Position numbers and translations under genes: made by a program. Positions 34,871-46,867 of a stretch of 64,000 nt of DNA are shown in pieces. Source of the stretch: Cinnamomum chago (Eukaryota > Streptophyta > Magnoliopsida > Laurales > Lauraceae); assembly GCA_038049695.1 (NCBI GenBank), contig CP142461.1:28527001-28591000 (forward strand), written 5' to 3'. The notes beneath the pieces are model-generated. The model searched no databases. It was not told where the DNA came from and was given only the letters and a program-made list of their open reading frames with translations. How positions within the stretch are numbered: position 1 is the stretch's first letter; the number at the start of each line of letters is the position of its first letter.

Positions 34871-37800
34871 GTAAATTAGTAGGTAATTTTTGTGAATTTT
34901 TGTTCTAGTCTGTTCCAACTAGTTTGGTGGGCTTAGAAAGGGTTCTTGGAAGCCTAGAAACGTGAGGCAACTGTTTAATCTGAACTTTACCTCCTATATG
35001 TTTTGTTTCCTTTGAATTTTAAATTCTACTATATGTTTTTTGACATCATAATTAGCTCAATTGTTCCTTGTTTAATGTTAGATATTTAATTGTTAAAATA
35101 GGTTAATTAATTTGTGTTTGGAAAGCTAGAAACCTCAACCAAGGTTCCCCCAAATAAAATGGTTGAAAATGACCCCAAACAAGTGAACTACCGAGAGTCT
35201 GAAGCTCTCGGGTTAAGCCTGTACGGCGAGCCGTGGGACCTGGACAACAAGTTGTACCATGCTCTTGATTAGTTGTAAGCCAATCAGCGGTTTGTATTTC
35301 TTCACTCGTGTTGGCATAAAATTGTAAAAATAATTTGCGTAATCCACAAAATTCTAATATAGAAAATAAAATAAATTTTGTATTTATTTCTCCAATTAAT
35401 ATTATATGGGTTTGCAATCCAAGCCTCGTGGACGAAGGTTGTTTACAAATTCACTTTTATAACCAATCCATCTCACCTTGGATGGTTTCAAACTAAACAA
35501 AATGATCAATAATACAAAATTGAATACAACATAAATTAAAGACAGCAAAAATCATGGTTTCTTAGCCTATGTCCAACTAGACAAACACTGGTCGGACATG
35601 GCCTTTTTGCTACCTGTTTTATTCTATTCTCCTTTTGTCTTCTTCCCCATGTCCTTGAAATGCCTTTGTCTTTGAATTGGGAAAGCTTTACAAATTTCTT
35701 GGTGGGTGGAATTTGGTTTTAATTGATAATATTCTTTGAAAATCACCACTTGTTTGGTAAGAACTGCGTTTGTACAGTCCAAGAGAGTTACTAGTTTATG
35801 TGCCGGTGGGTGTTCAATATTAAGTCTTTTTGTACCATACTAGTACGAAAAAACATAATGAAACCAAAAAGGGCTTGCATGACCTATCCCTAAACAAGAG
35901 TACTCATACTCCTTTGAGTGAGAAAGACAAAGAAGGAAAATTGAGCGATGATAGATTTGGGTTGAAAGGGGTTGGTAAAGCCATGATTGTTCAATCTCTT
36001 CCTCTAGAAGAACAGTTCTAGAGGTTGAAAACTGAATTTGAGAGGCCGAGTATTTGAGTTGAAGGGTCTACCAATAGAATCTCACCTTCTTGGAAAGAGA
36101 TCTGCAGAGGGAAGAAGATTGTTTGAAAATTCTAAGTTTGAAGGAGTTGTAGAATAGTGTGGGAGAATCCAGAGAGTGTGAGGATAGGTTGAATGCTTGA
36201 ATGGTCGCCTAATAGGCTTATTAGCCTTGGAGAGCAGTTGTAGTGGTTTCAGGTGGTTCCAAGAAATTATAATGAAAAAAGTGCGTTAACGCCCTTACAG
36301 AGGAATAAGCCGAAATGATATCCAATTGTTCTGAAAATTTAGAGAATCTTTCTTGAAATGACTTTTAGTCTATGAAGAAGACTTCATGACCATTTGACTT
36401 CTAAAAATGAGCTTTGGCCTCCATGTCTGAGCATACTTTTGCTTTGAATTGGATCTTGGTCCAGATGGTCTCCAATAGCTTTGAGATTGTACGAAACCAT
36501 CTTGAAATTTGTTATTAATCCTTAGTGAAGATCTCACTATGATCTTACCTCTAGGAGTGGGTCAAACTGGGTTCCACTGGGCCATGTTCGAGAGCCATTC
36601 CGACAAGGGAAGTCAGTATATAAGAAATATGTTCAAATGACCTCCAACTGCCTTTAAATCCTAGGAAAACATCTCTGCAACTTATTCTTGGACTTTGAGG
36701 TGGACTTTGTCTTGATAAGGCTTCTGGAAGTTGGTCAGAGTGTATCTCAGCCCCCCATATTTAAACAGTTTCACTTAGGTTGACTTCAAATGCTATTTGT
36801 TTAGACCTGAGTCCAAATGGTCTTGGTTTGATTGGAAACTTTGAATCATTCCTTTTGAGCTTCCGTTTGACCCTTTGAATCAATTCTTGACCTTTGAAAG
36901 TTGACTAAAATGTAGAATCCCAGTCTATGTCCAAGAATTAGGGTTTGGAGCCCATTTGATTGGATTTCTCATATGACCTTAAATTGCTCTGAAACTTTGG
37001 GAAACACCTTGAATGTGTATTCATTGACCTTGGAGTGGGATTTACCTTGATATAACCCATCGATCTAGTTCAATTGATGTCATTGGGGTCTATATTTGAG
37101 CATTTTGAAACTCTCATATATAGAGTTGATTTTTAGTGTTGAACTTCTCCTTGGGCTCCTAATGACTTTTGGAGCCTCTTTCGAGCCTCCTTCAGCTGAA
37201 TGGGACATTATGGGCCCCATGTTTGTAGTACAAACCTTCTTGTTTGCCTTTGATTGATTTTGACCTATTGGGGGTACATATGTAATTTTTTATATGCCAA
37301 CAACTGGCAATTCCTCCTTGTTTTGTTCTTATAGATCCGGATTCCCCTCTTTTTCTTCCTTTTTGGTTTCGGACCACATGCCTAGACACTTTTAGACCAT
37401 CGTTGCCAGACGGTTTAGCTTGACGCGCATTGTGGAGTTTATTGATAAGTCCATAAAATTGCATTTTAGTATCATCATTTCATGTAGGTTTATGAACATA
37501 TTTAGGGTAAAGTCACTGGATTTCATAAATTCATACATCATATGGTCAACAATTGAATTCATGCCTTATACTTACTACCTAAAGCAATTGTTTTTATCTT
37601 ATTCAAGTTAGGCCAGGGTTCGGGTTTTTTATCACTAAATCCAAGCCTGGCTGGCTCTTGTTTCAACAACTCGGGTTCAAGCTAATTTTGAATCTAGATC
37701 ATATAAGGGACTTCAATTGAGCAATCAATTACCAAATTGAAACTCAGTTTCCAAATCAAATTGAAATCGAGCACGATCTCTTTTTTATGCACTTTCATTT

Positions 37801-39367
37801 AAAGATTTAAGTATTGAAACAATAAAGACTATAAATTATAACTTAAATATTTATTCAATAAAGAATAGAGGAATACTTTAGTTAATCACAATTGTAAACT
37901 AAAGATCCACCATCTAAACATAATTTTATCATGTGTTCAATTGAAAGGCGAGATCCACGTCTATTGATATAAAACTTTAATATATGTCATTAGAGTGGTT
38001 GAAATTGATTTGAATGGCTCAGATTAGAATTATGTGAGACCCTTGATAGATTCCCCGAGACTTGTAGGTTGACACATAATATAGTTGTAAACAGAGAGCC
38101 AAACTTGTAGGCATGAGATAAGGAATCTCCTTAATTAATAGGAGCAATCAATTGGTAAATTGAACCTCAAATATATAAACTAGCAACAAAGGCCTGGGCT
38201 TTAATAGAAATGTATTAAATTTGAAAAAAAAATTGAGTTATTATAGGTGGAAAATAATTCTAAAAGAAATAAATCTATTATCTATCATTCTTAGAATTTG
38301 GTCTTTAAATTTGATAAGAATACAATGTACATTTGCCCATTTTAATAAGAAGCCATTTATCAATGGGGCCCACATTGATAATAGTAGCTACACACAAATC
38401 CACCAAGGTAACAAACTCATAAAAGCCTGTTCATTTGCCCCAAAAGAAATTTTGTTGTACTTGGGATTTGGGTTAAATTTGTTGCCTAAAATGTTTTAGC
38501 AAATTCAATACAAAATGACATAATTATTTCACTAACGGGCTTATTGCTAGCCTAAGCTAAGATTTGCTTCTACCCACCTATTTTGGTTAAAGCTCCCTTT
38601 CCTTTATCAGGAAATTCCTTTTTAATACTTGATTCAATATATATTAGTTTCTTTTCAAAAATAAAAAAATAAAACCGTGGACATTGAATGCCACTTTATA
38701 TACAAAGGATTGATGAGAACGATCTTTCGTGCTGGGGTAAATTTTACTTTAAAGTTTTCAAAATTACTTGGATGCAAGAGAACTTTTAGTAGGTGAAAAT
38801 TACTTGGATGCAAGAGAGATTATGATTAATTTCTTGGTTTAGATGGGCTCATAGCTAGATAAGAGAAACTCCTAAAATCTCTGTATTTGGGAGAATCTAA
38901 TTCAAACTAATCCATACTGCTTAGTTAAAGTTGAACCCAATTCGAACTAATTCACATTCTAAATAAAATCGAATATCTCTCTCATCATCACTCTCAATGG
39001 GTCACCTATCAATGTGGGCCACGCTAAATCTATGGCCCATTATGATCAATCAAGGCCAAAATGTGGATCACACTAAATATATGACCTTATGATCAATAAA
39101 GTCCAGCCACATAGGATCATGTAACCTGTACATAGTCTCCCATTAAGATTCCAATAGTTTTGAATTTTGAATGGATTATTAGTAAATCCTTGGATTTAGG
39201 GAATTTGCTAGTCTCCATTTCCAAGTCAAACCTCATATCTCTCCATGTAACACAAACGACCAATCTCCATCCCTCCATCACTCTCCATCATCCTCCCTTC
39301 TCATCTTGGCTAGCCGTCTCTGCAACACCCCCCACCCCCTCATCAACCTCATCACCTTACTCCATCA

Positions 39368-39370
<3 letters not shown>
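34871..39370. other. Spacer without recognised genes
   Basis: This is 4.5 kb of AT-rich sequence. At 36280-37080 related phrases recur at irregular distances (TGACCTCCAACTGC, TTGAAATTTG, GACTTTGAGGTGGACTTTG, GACCTTGGAGTGGGATTTACC), which suggests an old, internally repetitive LTR-type sequence with no coding left. A small open stretch at 35830-36021 is unlike anything I know. Confidence 0.45.

Positions 39371-39436
<66 letters not shown>
39371..39436. repeat. (AG)n microsatellite, about 33 repeats
   Basis: An uninterrupted AG run. It creates an Arg-Glu repeat in an open frame, which is not a gene. Confidence 0.95.
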
Positions 39437-39440
<4 letters not shown>

Positions 39441-39836
39441 GTCTTACATATTTGATTTGGTGATGACCAAACGATTGCAACTAATATTTTATGGTGACAT
39501 TTATTACTTTTTTGAAAAAATTAGAAAAAAAATAGAGAACATATGGCAGTTTTCCATAATGCAAGACAATCAAACATGTGAAATAGATTGATTTTGATTG
39601 AGAGGATTGATATGGGCCCACTTTTATATATCTTTTCTAGAAAAAAAAAAGACAGAAGAAAAAAAAAAAGAGAACAAGTGGTAGTTTTACATAATGCAAG
39701 ACAAATGGCAATAACTGCAAAATTGTATTTGGCATTGCATCAAACATATAAAACATAAAATAGACTATCTATTGATTTTATCAAACTCTCAAGTGTCGTG
39801 AGGATGAAAGGGAGGGATGACGATGGTATGGGTGAT

Positions 39837-40830
39837 CAGGGGCGGACCTACCCTTTCATGACGCCCCAGGTCAAATATGAAATTGCATGATATTTGAATG
39901 GGCCAGAACCTCTCCCATGTATGTCTAGTAAATAGTTGCGCCACGTCTAAATATTGTGTTCGCCCCACGTCACTAAACCTTGGTAAAAACACTCATCTTC
40001 TCTTTGGACATCTTCTTCCCACCTACTTAGTAAAAACACTCAACTTCTCTTTGGACATCTTCTTCCCACCGAGAGTACCATATCCTCTTTGCACATATCT
40101 CTTTCTACGAAGAGTCTAGGATCCTCGCTCCGATTGAGTTCTCGTTGTCGGTTCTTTTGTAGTTAGTCTCTCTCTCACCAAATAACACTAAATAAAGCAA
40201 TCTCCATCTCTCTTCAAATGTAGTATAATCATAATTACTCTATACCTAAATTTGAACCCTTAATTTTCAAATCCTAATTTCAAACTCTAAATCTCTAAAT
40301 CCTAATTCAAACTTTAAGCCCTAAATCACCATATCTAAGCATCTCTATAAGTCTCAAGATGACCAAATCACCATTGGGCACACTTTAAACTTAAATTCAT
40401 ACATAAATCAAGCCTTATGACTCATATGTTTGGATAACTTGAGTACATTTATGTGGCGATTTTTCTTCTTTGCCACGAGCCCATGATCATAGGGAATGAT
40501 TTTTATAGCTAGGTAAGTGCAGGTAACCAAATTCCTTAAATTCAAATAAAACCCCTTTAGAAACCCAAATTGGGTACATTGGTGCTCACCTAAATCATCG
40601 TTGCAAGGTATCCAAACACTAGGATTAAAGGAAATGTTATCTTAGGTTGTTTTGATGATGATGAATTGATAATCACTCGAATTTGGAAGAGGGCAAGGGA
40701 TGTAAGCATGGAAACTTTTTTGTGTCTATTTAAATGCAATACATTTTTCGTATTGTTAATGTGAAAAAAAGTTAGCAAAGTCAAGTAAAAGTTTAGTCCC
40801 ACCCAAGGAAAAATCCTGGGTCCGCCACTG
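39837..40830. mobile_element. 994-bp non-autonomous hAT element
   Basis: Ends CAGGGGCGGACC and (reversed) CAGTGGCGGACC are inverted repeats of a very common plant hAT type. The flanks are the identical 8-bp duplication TGGGTGAT (39829-39836 and 40831-40838). No transposase is left inside. A local direct repeat (AAAACACTC.ACTTCTCTTTGGAC, then ATCTTCTTCCCACC) lies at 39985-40072. Confidence 0.92.
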
Positions 40831-41020
40831 TGGGTGATGGTGCTGATGAGTTGTTGGTATTGTGCCATTTGGTTAGAGATGTTGAACGAATATGATGTTG
40901 GAGATAAGGAAGGCAGAGAGCATTAGAGATTGGAGAGGAGTATTGGAGAGAGGAGACACATTTCTAATATTCAATAACATGGAGAGGAGTATTGCATAGA
41001 GGAGACAGAGCTGAGAAAAT

Positions 41021-42275
41021 TTGAGGGGTAACAAAGGACAAAGATGAAAAAGTTGGGAAGAATGAAATTTTGATGGGTTTTTTGCATATGCCCCCTAAGG
41101 TTTTTTGGATTTGTAAATAGCTCCTTGTGGTTTTAGTATTAGTAAATAGGCCTCTGTCTTTTCATTTTAATACCTTTTGTGTCCCCAAAACCAGTAACCT
41201 TCCAACCACCAAAAGTTTTTAAAGTGAAAGACAGTTTTACCCATCTCTTTATATATCAAAAGCTTGGACTTATTTTTCTCTAAAACTTGTAGCATTAATA
41301 ATTACATTTTGTTTGAGAGAATGACCACACGTAAGTTTATGAGCGCACGTAAATCAATTTTTATCAATACAAGGTCCATTTCATAAAATCTAAATCGATC
41401 ATAATGACAATCAGCCCATGTGCTTATAATTGGTTACAATTGATTCAATACATGCTTGACCAACTGTTAGATTGATGAAAGTTTCAAAATACATAATTAT
41501 GCTTCATGTGCATTAAAGAGTTATTGAGAGAAACCGTTGGGACTAGGGACAAAATGATGGTATTTTAATATTTTGTTTAATGGGTGTAAGGGCAAAGGTG
41601 TCATTTTTATTAAAGTTCAACACAAATCTCCTGGTGGTTATCCAATCTCATTAGGAATAATGATTTTGAGGACATGGAAGGTATTGAAATGAAAAACTAG
41701 GGGCCTATTTACAAATACTTAAACCACTGGGGCCTATTTATAAATTATTTAAACCTTAGGGGGGTTTATACAAAAAAACTCAATTTTGATTGAGTTTGAA
41801 TGTGATGTGATAAGATGAGATAATTATGGCTGTGATTTGGAGAGGAGGAAATCTGGAGAGGTGTAATGGCCCACATCAAAGCCAAAGCATTGTATATTTT
41901 TTAAGTATTTTTTTTTAAAGGAGAACTCCATGGGTGTTGACGTGCCCTTACAACCTCCCTCCCAATTGCTTTAATATATATTTTGGGGGTAACAAAGGAC
42001 CTCCCAATTGCTTTAATAAATATTTTGGGGGGTAGCAAAGGATAAAGATGAAAAAAGTTGGAAAGAATGAAATTTTGATTGAATTTAAATGTGATGTGAT
42101 GAGATGAGATGAGATAATTGTGGCTGTGATTTGGAGAGGAGGGGATTTGGAGAGGTGTAGTGGCCCACATCAAGCCAAAGCTTTATATATATATATTTAA
42201 GTATGTTTCTGAAAAGAAAACTCCATGGGTGTTGACGTGGCGCCCCCCTACAGCCGCCCTCTCTATTGTTTTAAT
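41021..42275. repeat. Tandem duplication, left copy split by a MULE
   Basis: The right copy (about 42026-42275) reads GGTAGCAAAGGATAAAGATG, GAATGAAATTTTGAT, GATTTGGAGAGGAG, GGCCCACATCAAG and CTCCATGGGTGTTGACGTG without a break. The left copy has the same order but holds the 707-bp element 41075-41781 inside AATTTTGAT. A shorter 50-bp tandem (CTCCCAATTGCTTTAATA, TTTTGGGGG) links the copies at about 41960-42025. Confidence 0.85.
41075..41781. mobile_element. 707-bp Mutator-like element, non-autonomous
   Basis: Inverted repeats of about 140 bp (GGGTTTTTTGCATATG at the left; GAGTTTTTTTGTATAAAC at the right, reversed; both followed by CCCCCTAAGGTTT and TGTAAATAGGCCYC-like text) are flanked by the exact 9-bp duplication AATTTTGAT (41066-41074 and 41782-41790). 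The unoccupied site survives in the neighbouring duplicate. There is no captured gene. Its ends differ from those of the other MULEs here. Confidence 0.9.
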
Positions 42276-42830
42276 ATATATAATGTCTCAAAGTACCAGA
42301 CATACATTTTCCTTTTTAAATTTTCTAATTCAACTTATATTGCATTTACAGGTCTGGAAAAGTGGGTCCTAATGTATAATCTCTTGGTATTTTGTATAAG
42401 TTCAATTTCATGGTGGGGCCAATTTAAGTGGTCCATTTTCCAATTGGTAGGCCCATTGCTACAAGGTTGAAAAGATAGTGAGAAGGTTTATAATTTATAC
42501 TTTCCATTGGTGGGCCCACCGTCACAAGCTTAGAAAAGGGAGTGAGAGAAAGAGGGCAATCTTGGGAAGAAAGTAAAATGTAAAGGGCTTGTTAACTTTT
42601 TTGGTCTCCAAAAAACTCTCTCCATTACAACTTGGAGAAGGATGACTATGAGAGCTTATCTCGTAAATTCATTTCTTCGTTTCAAACTTCGCTTCGTCCC
42701 CTTAGAAGTTTCATTATAATAAATATACTTAAATGTAGATTACCATTGGGCTCATCCTATATTGTTGGTTACCTAAAGTCTAAAGAGATGACATGTAGTG
42801 CTTACCTCTTAAAAAGTCCAAAAATGTCCA
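42276..42830. other. Spacer, nothing recognised
   Basis: AT-rich sequence with two related phrases (GGTAGGCCCATTGCTACAAG and GGTGGGCCCACCGTCACAAG). No gene or element borders are seen. Confidence 0.4.
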
Positions 42831-42839
42831 AATAATTTA

Positions 42840-43861
42840 GAGGATTTTACTAGTAAAATCCTGAAATATAACCATTTATCCCGAAGGGTCCTGGCAAAAT
42901 GTGCAGCACTAATGGGGTATTTCCGCCACATTTCTATTTTTTTATTTTTTATTCCTACTGACAATAGCGTCATTAGAAGAAATATTAAGCGACATTATCG
43001 TCTCCCTGTGAGTTACCAACCCAGATGTACGTGAACCTCCCCTCCTTTGCAACCTTGGGAGATGCCCCGTGGGTTCCACACCTACTCATGTAGAAGCCCT
43101 CCATTGCCACGTTGGACGTAGTGAGGACAATTTTGATGGAGTATTTCTTCTCTCCCATAGCTGCTAGCCGTTGGATCTGTTTGGACGACAGGGATTTGTT
43201 GAGAGAGCAATTCTTGTCCAGGATCTATTTGCCGAGGGTGAGAAGGAGAGGCTTCTTGTTGCTGGATTTGGTGTGGGCGAGGGAGTAGTATTTCTCTGTG
43301 GTCTTCCACCACATGGCAATTGATGGCTGGCTCTGGGATGGAGATGAGAAGGAGGTGAGGAAGTCGACGACGATGGCTTGTTGGGAGGGCTTGAAGGAGC
43401 CATACCAGATTAGGTTGAGAGAGATGGTTCCATTGAGAAGTGGACCGTTGTGGTACTGAAAAGGCATGGGTTGATCTTGGACTAAAGCAGTCAATTTTCT
43501 GGCTGCCAGATAAGAATGGAAGAAGAAGGAGGGAGGAAGAGGAGCTTCATAAACCCCACTGTTTGGTTGATTAAAATTGAATAGATAGAAAGATTGGGCT
43601 TTTGTGGGCTTTTGCAATGTGGAGGAGGAGCTAGAGAAGTGCAGTGGTGAGAAGTGAGGATGTGGAGATGGGTTCTGCATTGGCTGGGGACAATGACGAC
43701 ACTAGCATCACCGTCATCAGAAACACGATGACGCTAGCGTCACTTAACCCATATTAAAAAAAAAAAAACCTAGTACTGACAGACCCCATCAGTGCTGCAC
43801 ATTTTGCCGGGACCCTTCGGGATAAATGACTGTATTTAGGGATTTTTTCAGTAAAATCCTC
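42840..43861. mobile_element. Pack-MULE carrying an EXORDIUM-like fragment
   Basis: Inverted repeats of about 85 bp begin GAGGATTTTACTAG (left) and GAGGATTTTACTGA (right, reversed). They share TTTATCCCGAAGGGTCC and GGCAAAATGTGCAGCACT. The flanks AATAATTTA (42831-42839) and AATAATTTG (43862-43870) agree at 8 of 9 positions. Within the repeats are further short GACGCTAGCGTCA-type words. The interior is a host gene piece (next entry) rather than a transposase, which is the definition of a Pack-MULE. Confidence 0.9.
43020..43680 (-). pseudogene. Captured EXORDIUM-like (phosphate-induced protein 1 family) gene fragment
   Basis: EXORDIUM-like proteins are secreted apoplastic proteins tied to growth and carbon status. 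On the minus strand an open frame from 43680 gives KLTALVQDQPMPFQYHNGP, LLNGTISLNLIWYGSFKPSQ, AIVVDFLTSFSS and WWKTTEKYYSLAHTKSSNK, as far as LTLGK. A TAG replaces the next codon (43225-43227). The frame then continues ILDKNCSLNKSLSSKQIQRL, MGEKKYSIKIVLTTSNVAME, GFYMSRCGTHGASP and FTYIWVGNS to about 43020. This covers roughly the first two thirds of the family domain, and the C-terminal third is missing. The upstream Ser/Pro-rich residues are not a clear signal peptide. With a stop and a missing end it should not make a working protein, but it could yield antisense or small RNA against the parent gene. Confidence 0.85.
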
Positions 43862-43870
43862 AATAATTTG

Positions 43871-44398
43871 TGAAGATAAGAAAAAAAATGAAAAACTAGA
43901 ATAAAAAAAAGAAAACTATATCCAAGCAATTAATTCAGTGGTTGGTGTAGATTATTCTTTTGACACTTAAGAAAGTGATATTTAGGCATGGATTTCAATT
44001 GACTAATTGTAGAAACCCCAAATCGGTTTAGATGAAGAATTAACTTTAAATATTACAAACGGAAAACAAAAGGGAAAAAATATATAAAAAAAATCAACAT
44101 CGACTTTGAACAAATTTAATTCCAATCCATTATTCTCAAACATCATAAACAAGGGATTAAAAAAACATAAATGAAAAAATGAAAAAGAAAACGACATTCA
44201 AGCATTCCCATCATCCATGCAGTTACGTAATGAAATCTTAAGCCGACTCTGTGTATTGGGGATGATGAAATTGGCCACAAAGGCTCCGATAGTATGGTTG
44301 AGTGGTGTGGGATGGGATAATCATGTTAATGGTTCACTCTTGTACGGTAGCCAGACCTAGCAAAATCATCATCATCATCATCATAATAATAATAATAA
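43871..44398. other. Spacer with ATC/AAT microsatellite
   Basis: AT-rich sequence with nothing coding. (ATC)n/(AAT)n at about 44366-44398 forms the target of the next MULE. Confidence 0.4.
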
Positions 44399-46854
44399 GT
44401 GGATTTTATGGGAAAAAACTAAGTAGATGGCCATTGCTCTGAAAATGACCCAATAGTTCGGGTCACACAATTTTAGTCCTCCTACCATTTTTTTATTTTT
44501 ATTTTTGGTAGTCTGGGTTGAGTGACGGTAGCGTCGTCCAGAGAAATCTGGTAGATGCTATCGTCATGCACCGATATGTTTTTACTTCTTTTGAGTTCTT
44601 TTTGTTAGATTGTATGGACTCAATCTATCAGATGATGTAATGAATTGATTAATTTCTTTATTTATCAATAAAATCATGCTTTCCTTTCATGAGATGAATG
44701 ATGTTTTATTACTTAATGCACATGACCAATACATATGACGTGGTTCATGAGTTAAACTGAGTCCTATTAGTATATTAGATGTGATATGTGTATGGATGAG
44801 ATCCACACACGGGAGACATGTGTCACAAATCTTATACTTAAATATCTTCACAACCAGTGATGAGACTGGGCATCTCATCTAATAAGGCTGCAACACTTTG
44901 GTCACTATGGGATTGTGTGATTTGTCTCGATAATCAGAATGTAAGATTTCGGATTACGGTACTGGTACATTGGATGTATTGAAGGACCATGAGAAATACC
45001 TTATGGAATATTGTCTCGATTTTAAAGTCTGATATCATAATTACTTAGCAATAAGCTCTCAATCCTGAGACATTGATGAACTGAAGTTTTTGTCTATGCA
45101 TTTGCTTTGAGTCACCAATGAGTGAGGCCGACTGTATGTCAACACCTCGGTGTCTTGGGTACGTGGTAGTAAGACTGTGAGAACATTCAATTGTCAAGAT
45201 GGAATCTATCTATATTATCCCCTTATGCCAATTAATGGATTTGTCATTAGTAAGTGCGCACCCTTTTTATTTCAGAGTTAATTGAATAGTACCGATGATC
45301 ACTGTGATTAATTGGGGCTCAAGGATAATAAGATGTGGATTTAAGATTGGAAGAGACAGATTTATTCCAATTGATCAATAGATATTGATAAAGGGGCTTA
45401 CTTGTGGTAATCGGAAAGTTTAGGGTCTTCTTTGTAATTTATTCATAAGACTGGAGTGCAATTGCATTTATATAGTGATGTTATTTGCAATTAATTGTGG
45501 GCCAGATTGCATATGAGATGTGGGGTCGTAGTGTCCTAGTTGGAGCCAACTTTCTATGGAATCCTTAGTGGTCCCCATACTACCCCAAGTTATTAGAAAG
45601 ATATTAATCTCATTTGAACTCCAAAAAGGAATTAAAAAGTTACTATTTCAATTTGAAGTAGGACTTCTAACAATGGTAATAGTAAAGTTACCAATTGTTA
45701 TAGAAGTCAGACTTCTATATTAATTAGAAAGGAGAAAGTTGTTAATTCTTAAATAGAAGTAGGACTTCTATTTCAATCAAGAAAATAGGAGGTTTGAAAA
45801 GCTATAAAAGGAGATAAAAGGGGGCTAGACGTCCCACCTTGGAATTGACGCCCGACCCCCTCTTTTGTGCAACATTTGCACATCTCTCTCTCCTGTCTTC
45901 TCTTCTAGTTCATTAGAGTTTCTAGTTGAGTTTTCTCTTGAAGTTTCCAACAACCTTCTTGAGAAAAGAGATCTGATAGTGGGTCATAGCATGGAAGACA
46001 ACAAGGTCTTGGAGATCTTAATTTGCTTCAAGAAGAGTTCTTGTTCAAGCTAATTGTCTTATTCTCCACTAGAGCACTACCGGGTTTCAAAGGTATAATT
46101 TGCTTCTCTATTTGTTGTGGGTTATTTTGGTTGCATGGTGTTGCTGATTTCTATCTTTTAGATAGAGTTTACTGCTGTATATGATTGATGAGAATGAGGC
46201 ATTGCATCATGGATATGGTTTATGGCCTTATGGGTACTTGCTCTCTGAGTCAAGTGGGTCAAAAGTTTTGAAAATCTATCAACGAGGCCTACCTACTTCC
46301 AACACTTTCTCACCCACTTCTTCTATTTCTTTTTCTTCCCATTTGTTTGTATTCTTTTTCTTCAGAAAAACTAAACCAAATCTCATTCGATCAACTTACC
46401 TCGCCATTCTCAGACATGTCATCTAGAGAGGCTACAACAACAAGTATGTGCGGACATGGGGATGAAATCATACTTACAATAAGATATATGTTGAAAGAGA
46501 TGAAATGATGGTTTGTCCTATGAAGGAGAAGATAGTTTTTACCTACACGAAAGAGATATGCTTGACTCAATTCTTCGATTTTTCCTCTTGTATTTGCGGC
46601 CTTTTATCACAAGGAGGGTCAGAAAGGCTTGTTCTTGACACACTTTCTCTCACATATAGTATTTAAAGTGTATCCTTTCCAGAATTGAAGACGAACATAG
46701 CACCGAAAGAGTATGGTGCGCAACAATCCATTTTTTGACAAAGAATGGGAGAACGAAGGAAGTTCTAGGCTTAAAAAAAAGAAAAAAAAGGGGTTTGATG
46801 GACCTCGTTTGTGTAGCCCGAACTACATGGTCCTTTTTCGTGCAATGACCAACT
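44399..46854. mobile_element. Mutator-like element split by a solo LTR
   Basis: The left end GTGGATTTTATGGGAAAAAA, then GATGGCCATTGC and AGTTCGGGTCACACAA, matches the reverse of the right side: TAGTTGGTCATTGCACG, then AGTTCGGGCTACACAA (46800-46854). The right end lacks the outermost 15-20 bases. Both sides abut (AAT)n sequence. Without the nested 1.7-kb LTR the element is about 0.75 kb. The inside (46305-46700) has no family I recognise. Confidence 0.6.
44603..46304 (+). mobile_element. Solo LTR, 1.70 kb (family copy 2)
   Basis: It begins TGTTAGATTGTATGG and ends CTTCCAACA, parallel throughout to 13886-15653. The flanks CTTTT (44598-44602) and CTTTC (46305-46309) agree at 4 of 5 positions, as in copy 1. 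A TATA box (GCTATAAAAGGAG near 45802) shows plus orientation. Pyrimidine-rich sequence follows the TATA box. Confidence 0.8.
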
Positions 46855-46867
46855 AATAATAATAATA

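Noticed and set aside
39160..39591. Open frame with a long Arg-Glu run
   Set aside because: It is made by the AG microsatellite, and the flanking residues match nothing.
43225..43680. EXORDIUM-like frame as a functional gene
   Set aside because: It has an internal stop, lacks the C-terminal third, and lies between MULE inverted repeats.
13886..46304. The two 1.7-kb LTRs as the ends of one 32-kb retrotransposon
   Set aside because: Their own flanks match separately (ATTC and CTTT), they have diverged strongly, and neither adjoins a primer site or gag-pol genes. They are two solo LTRs.
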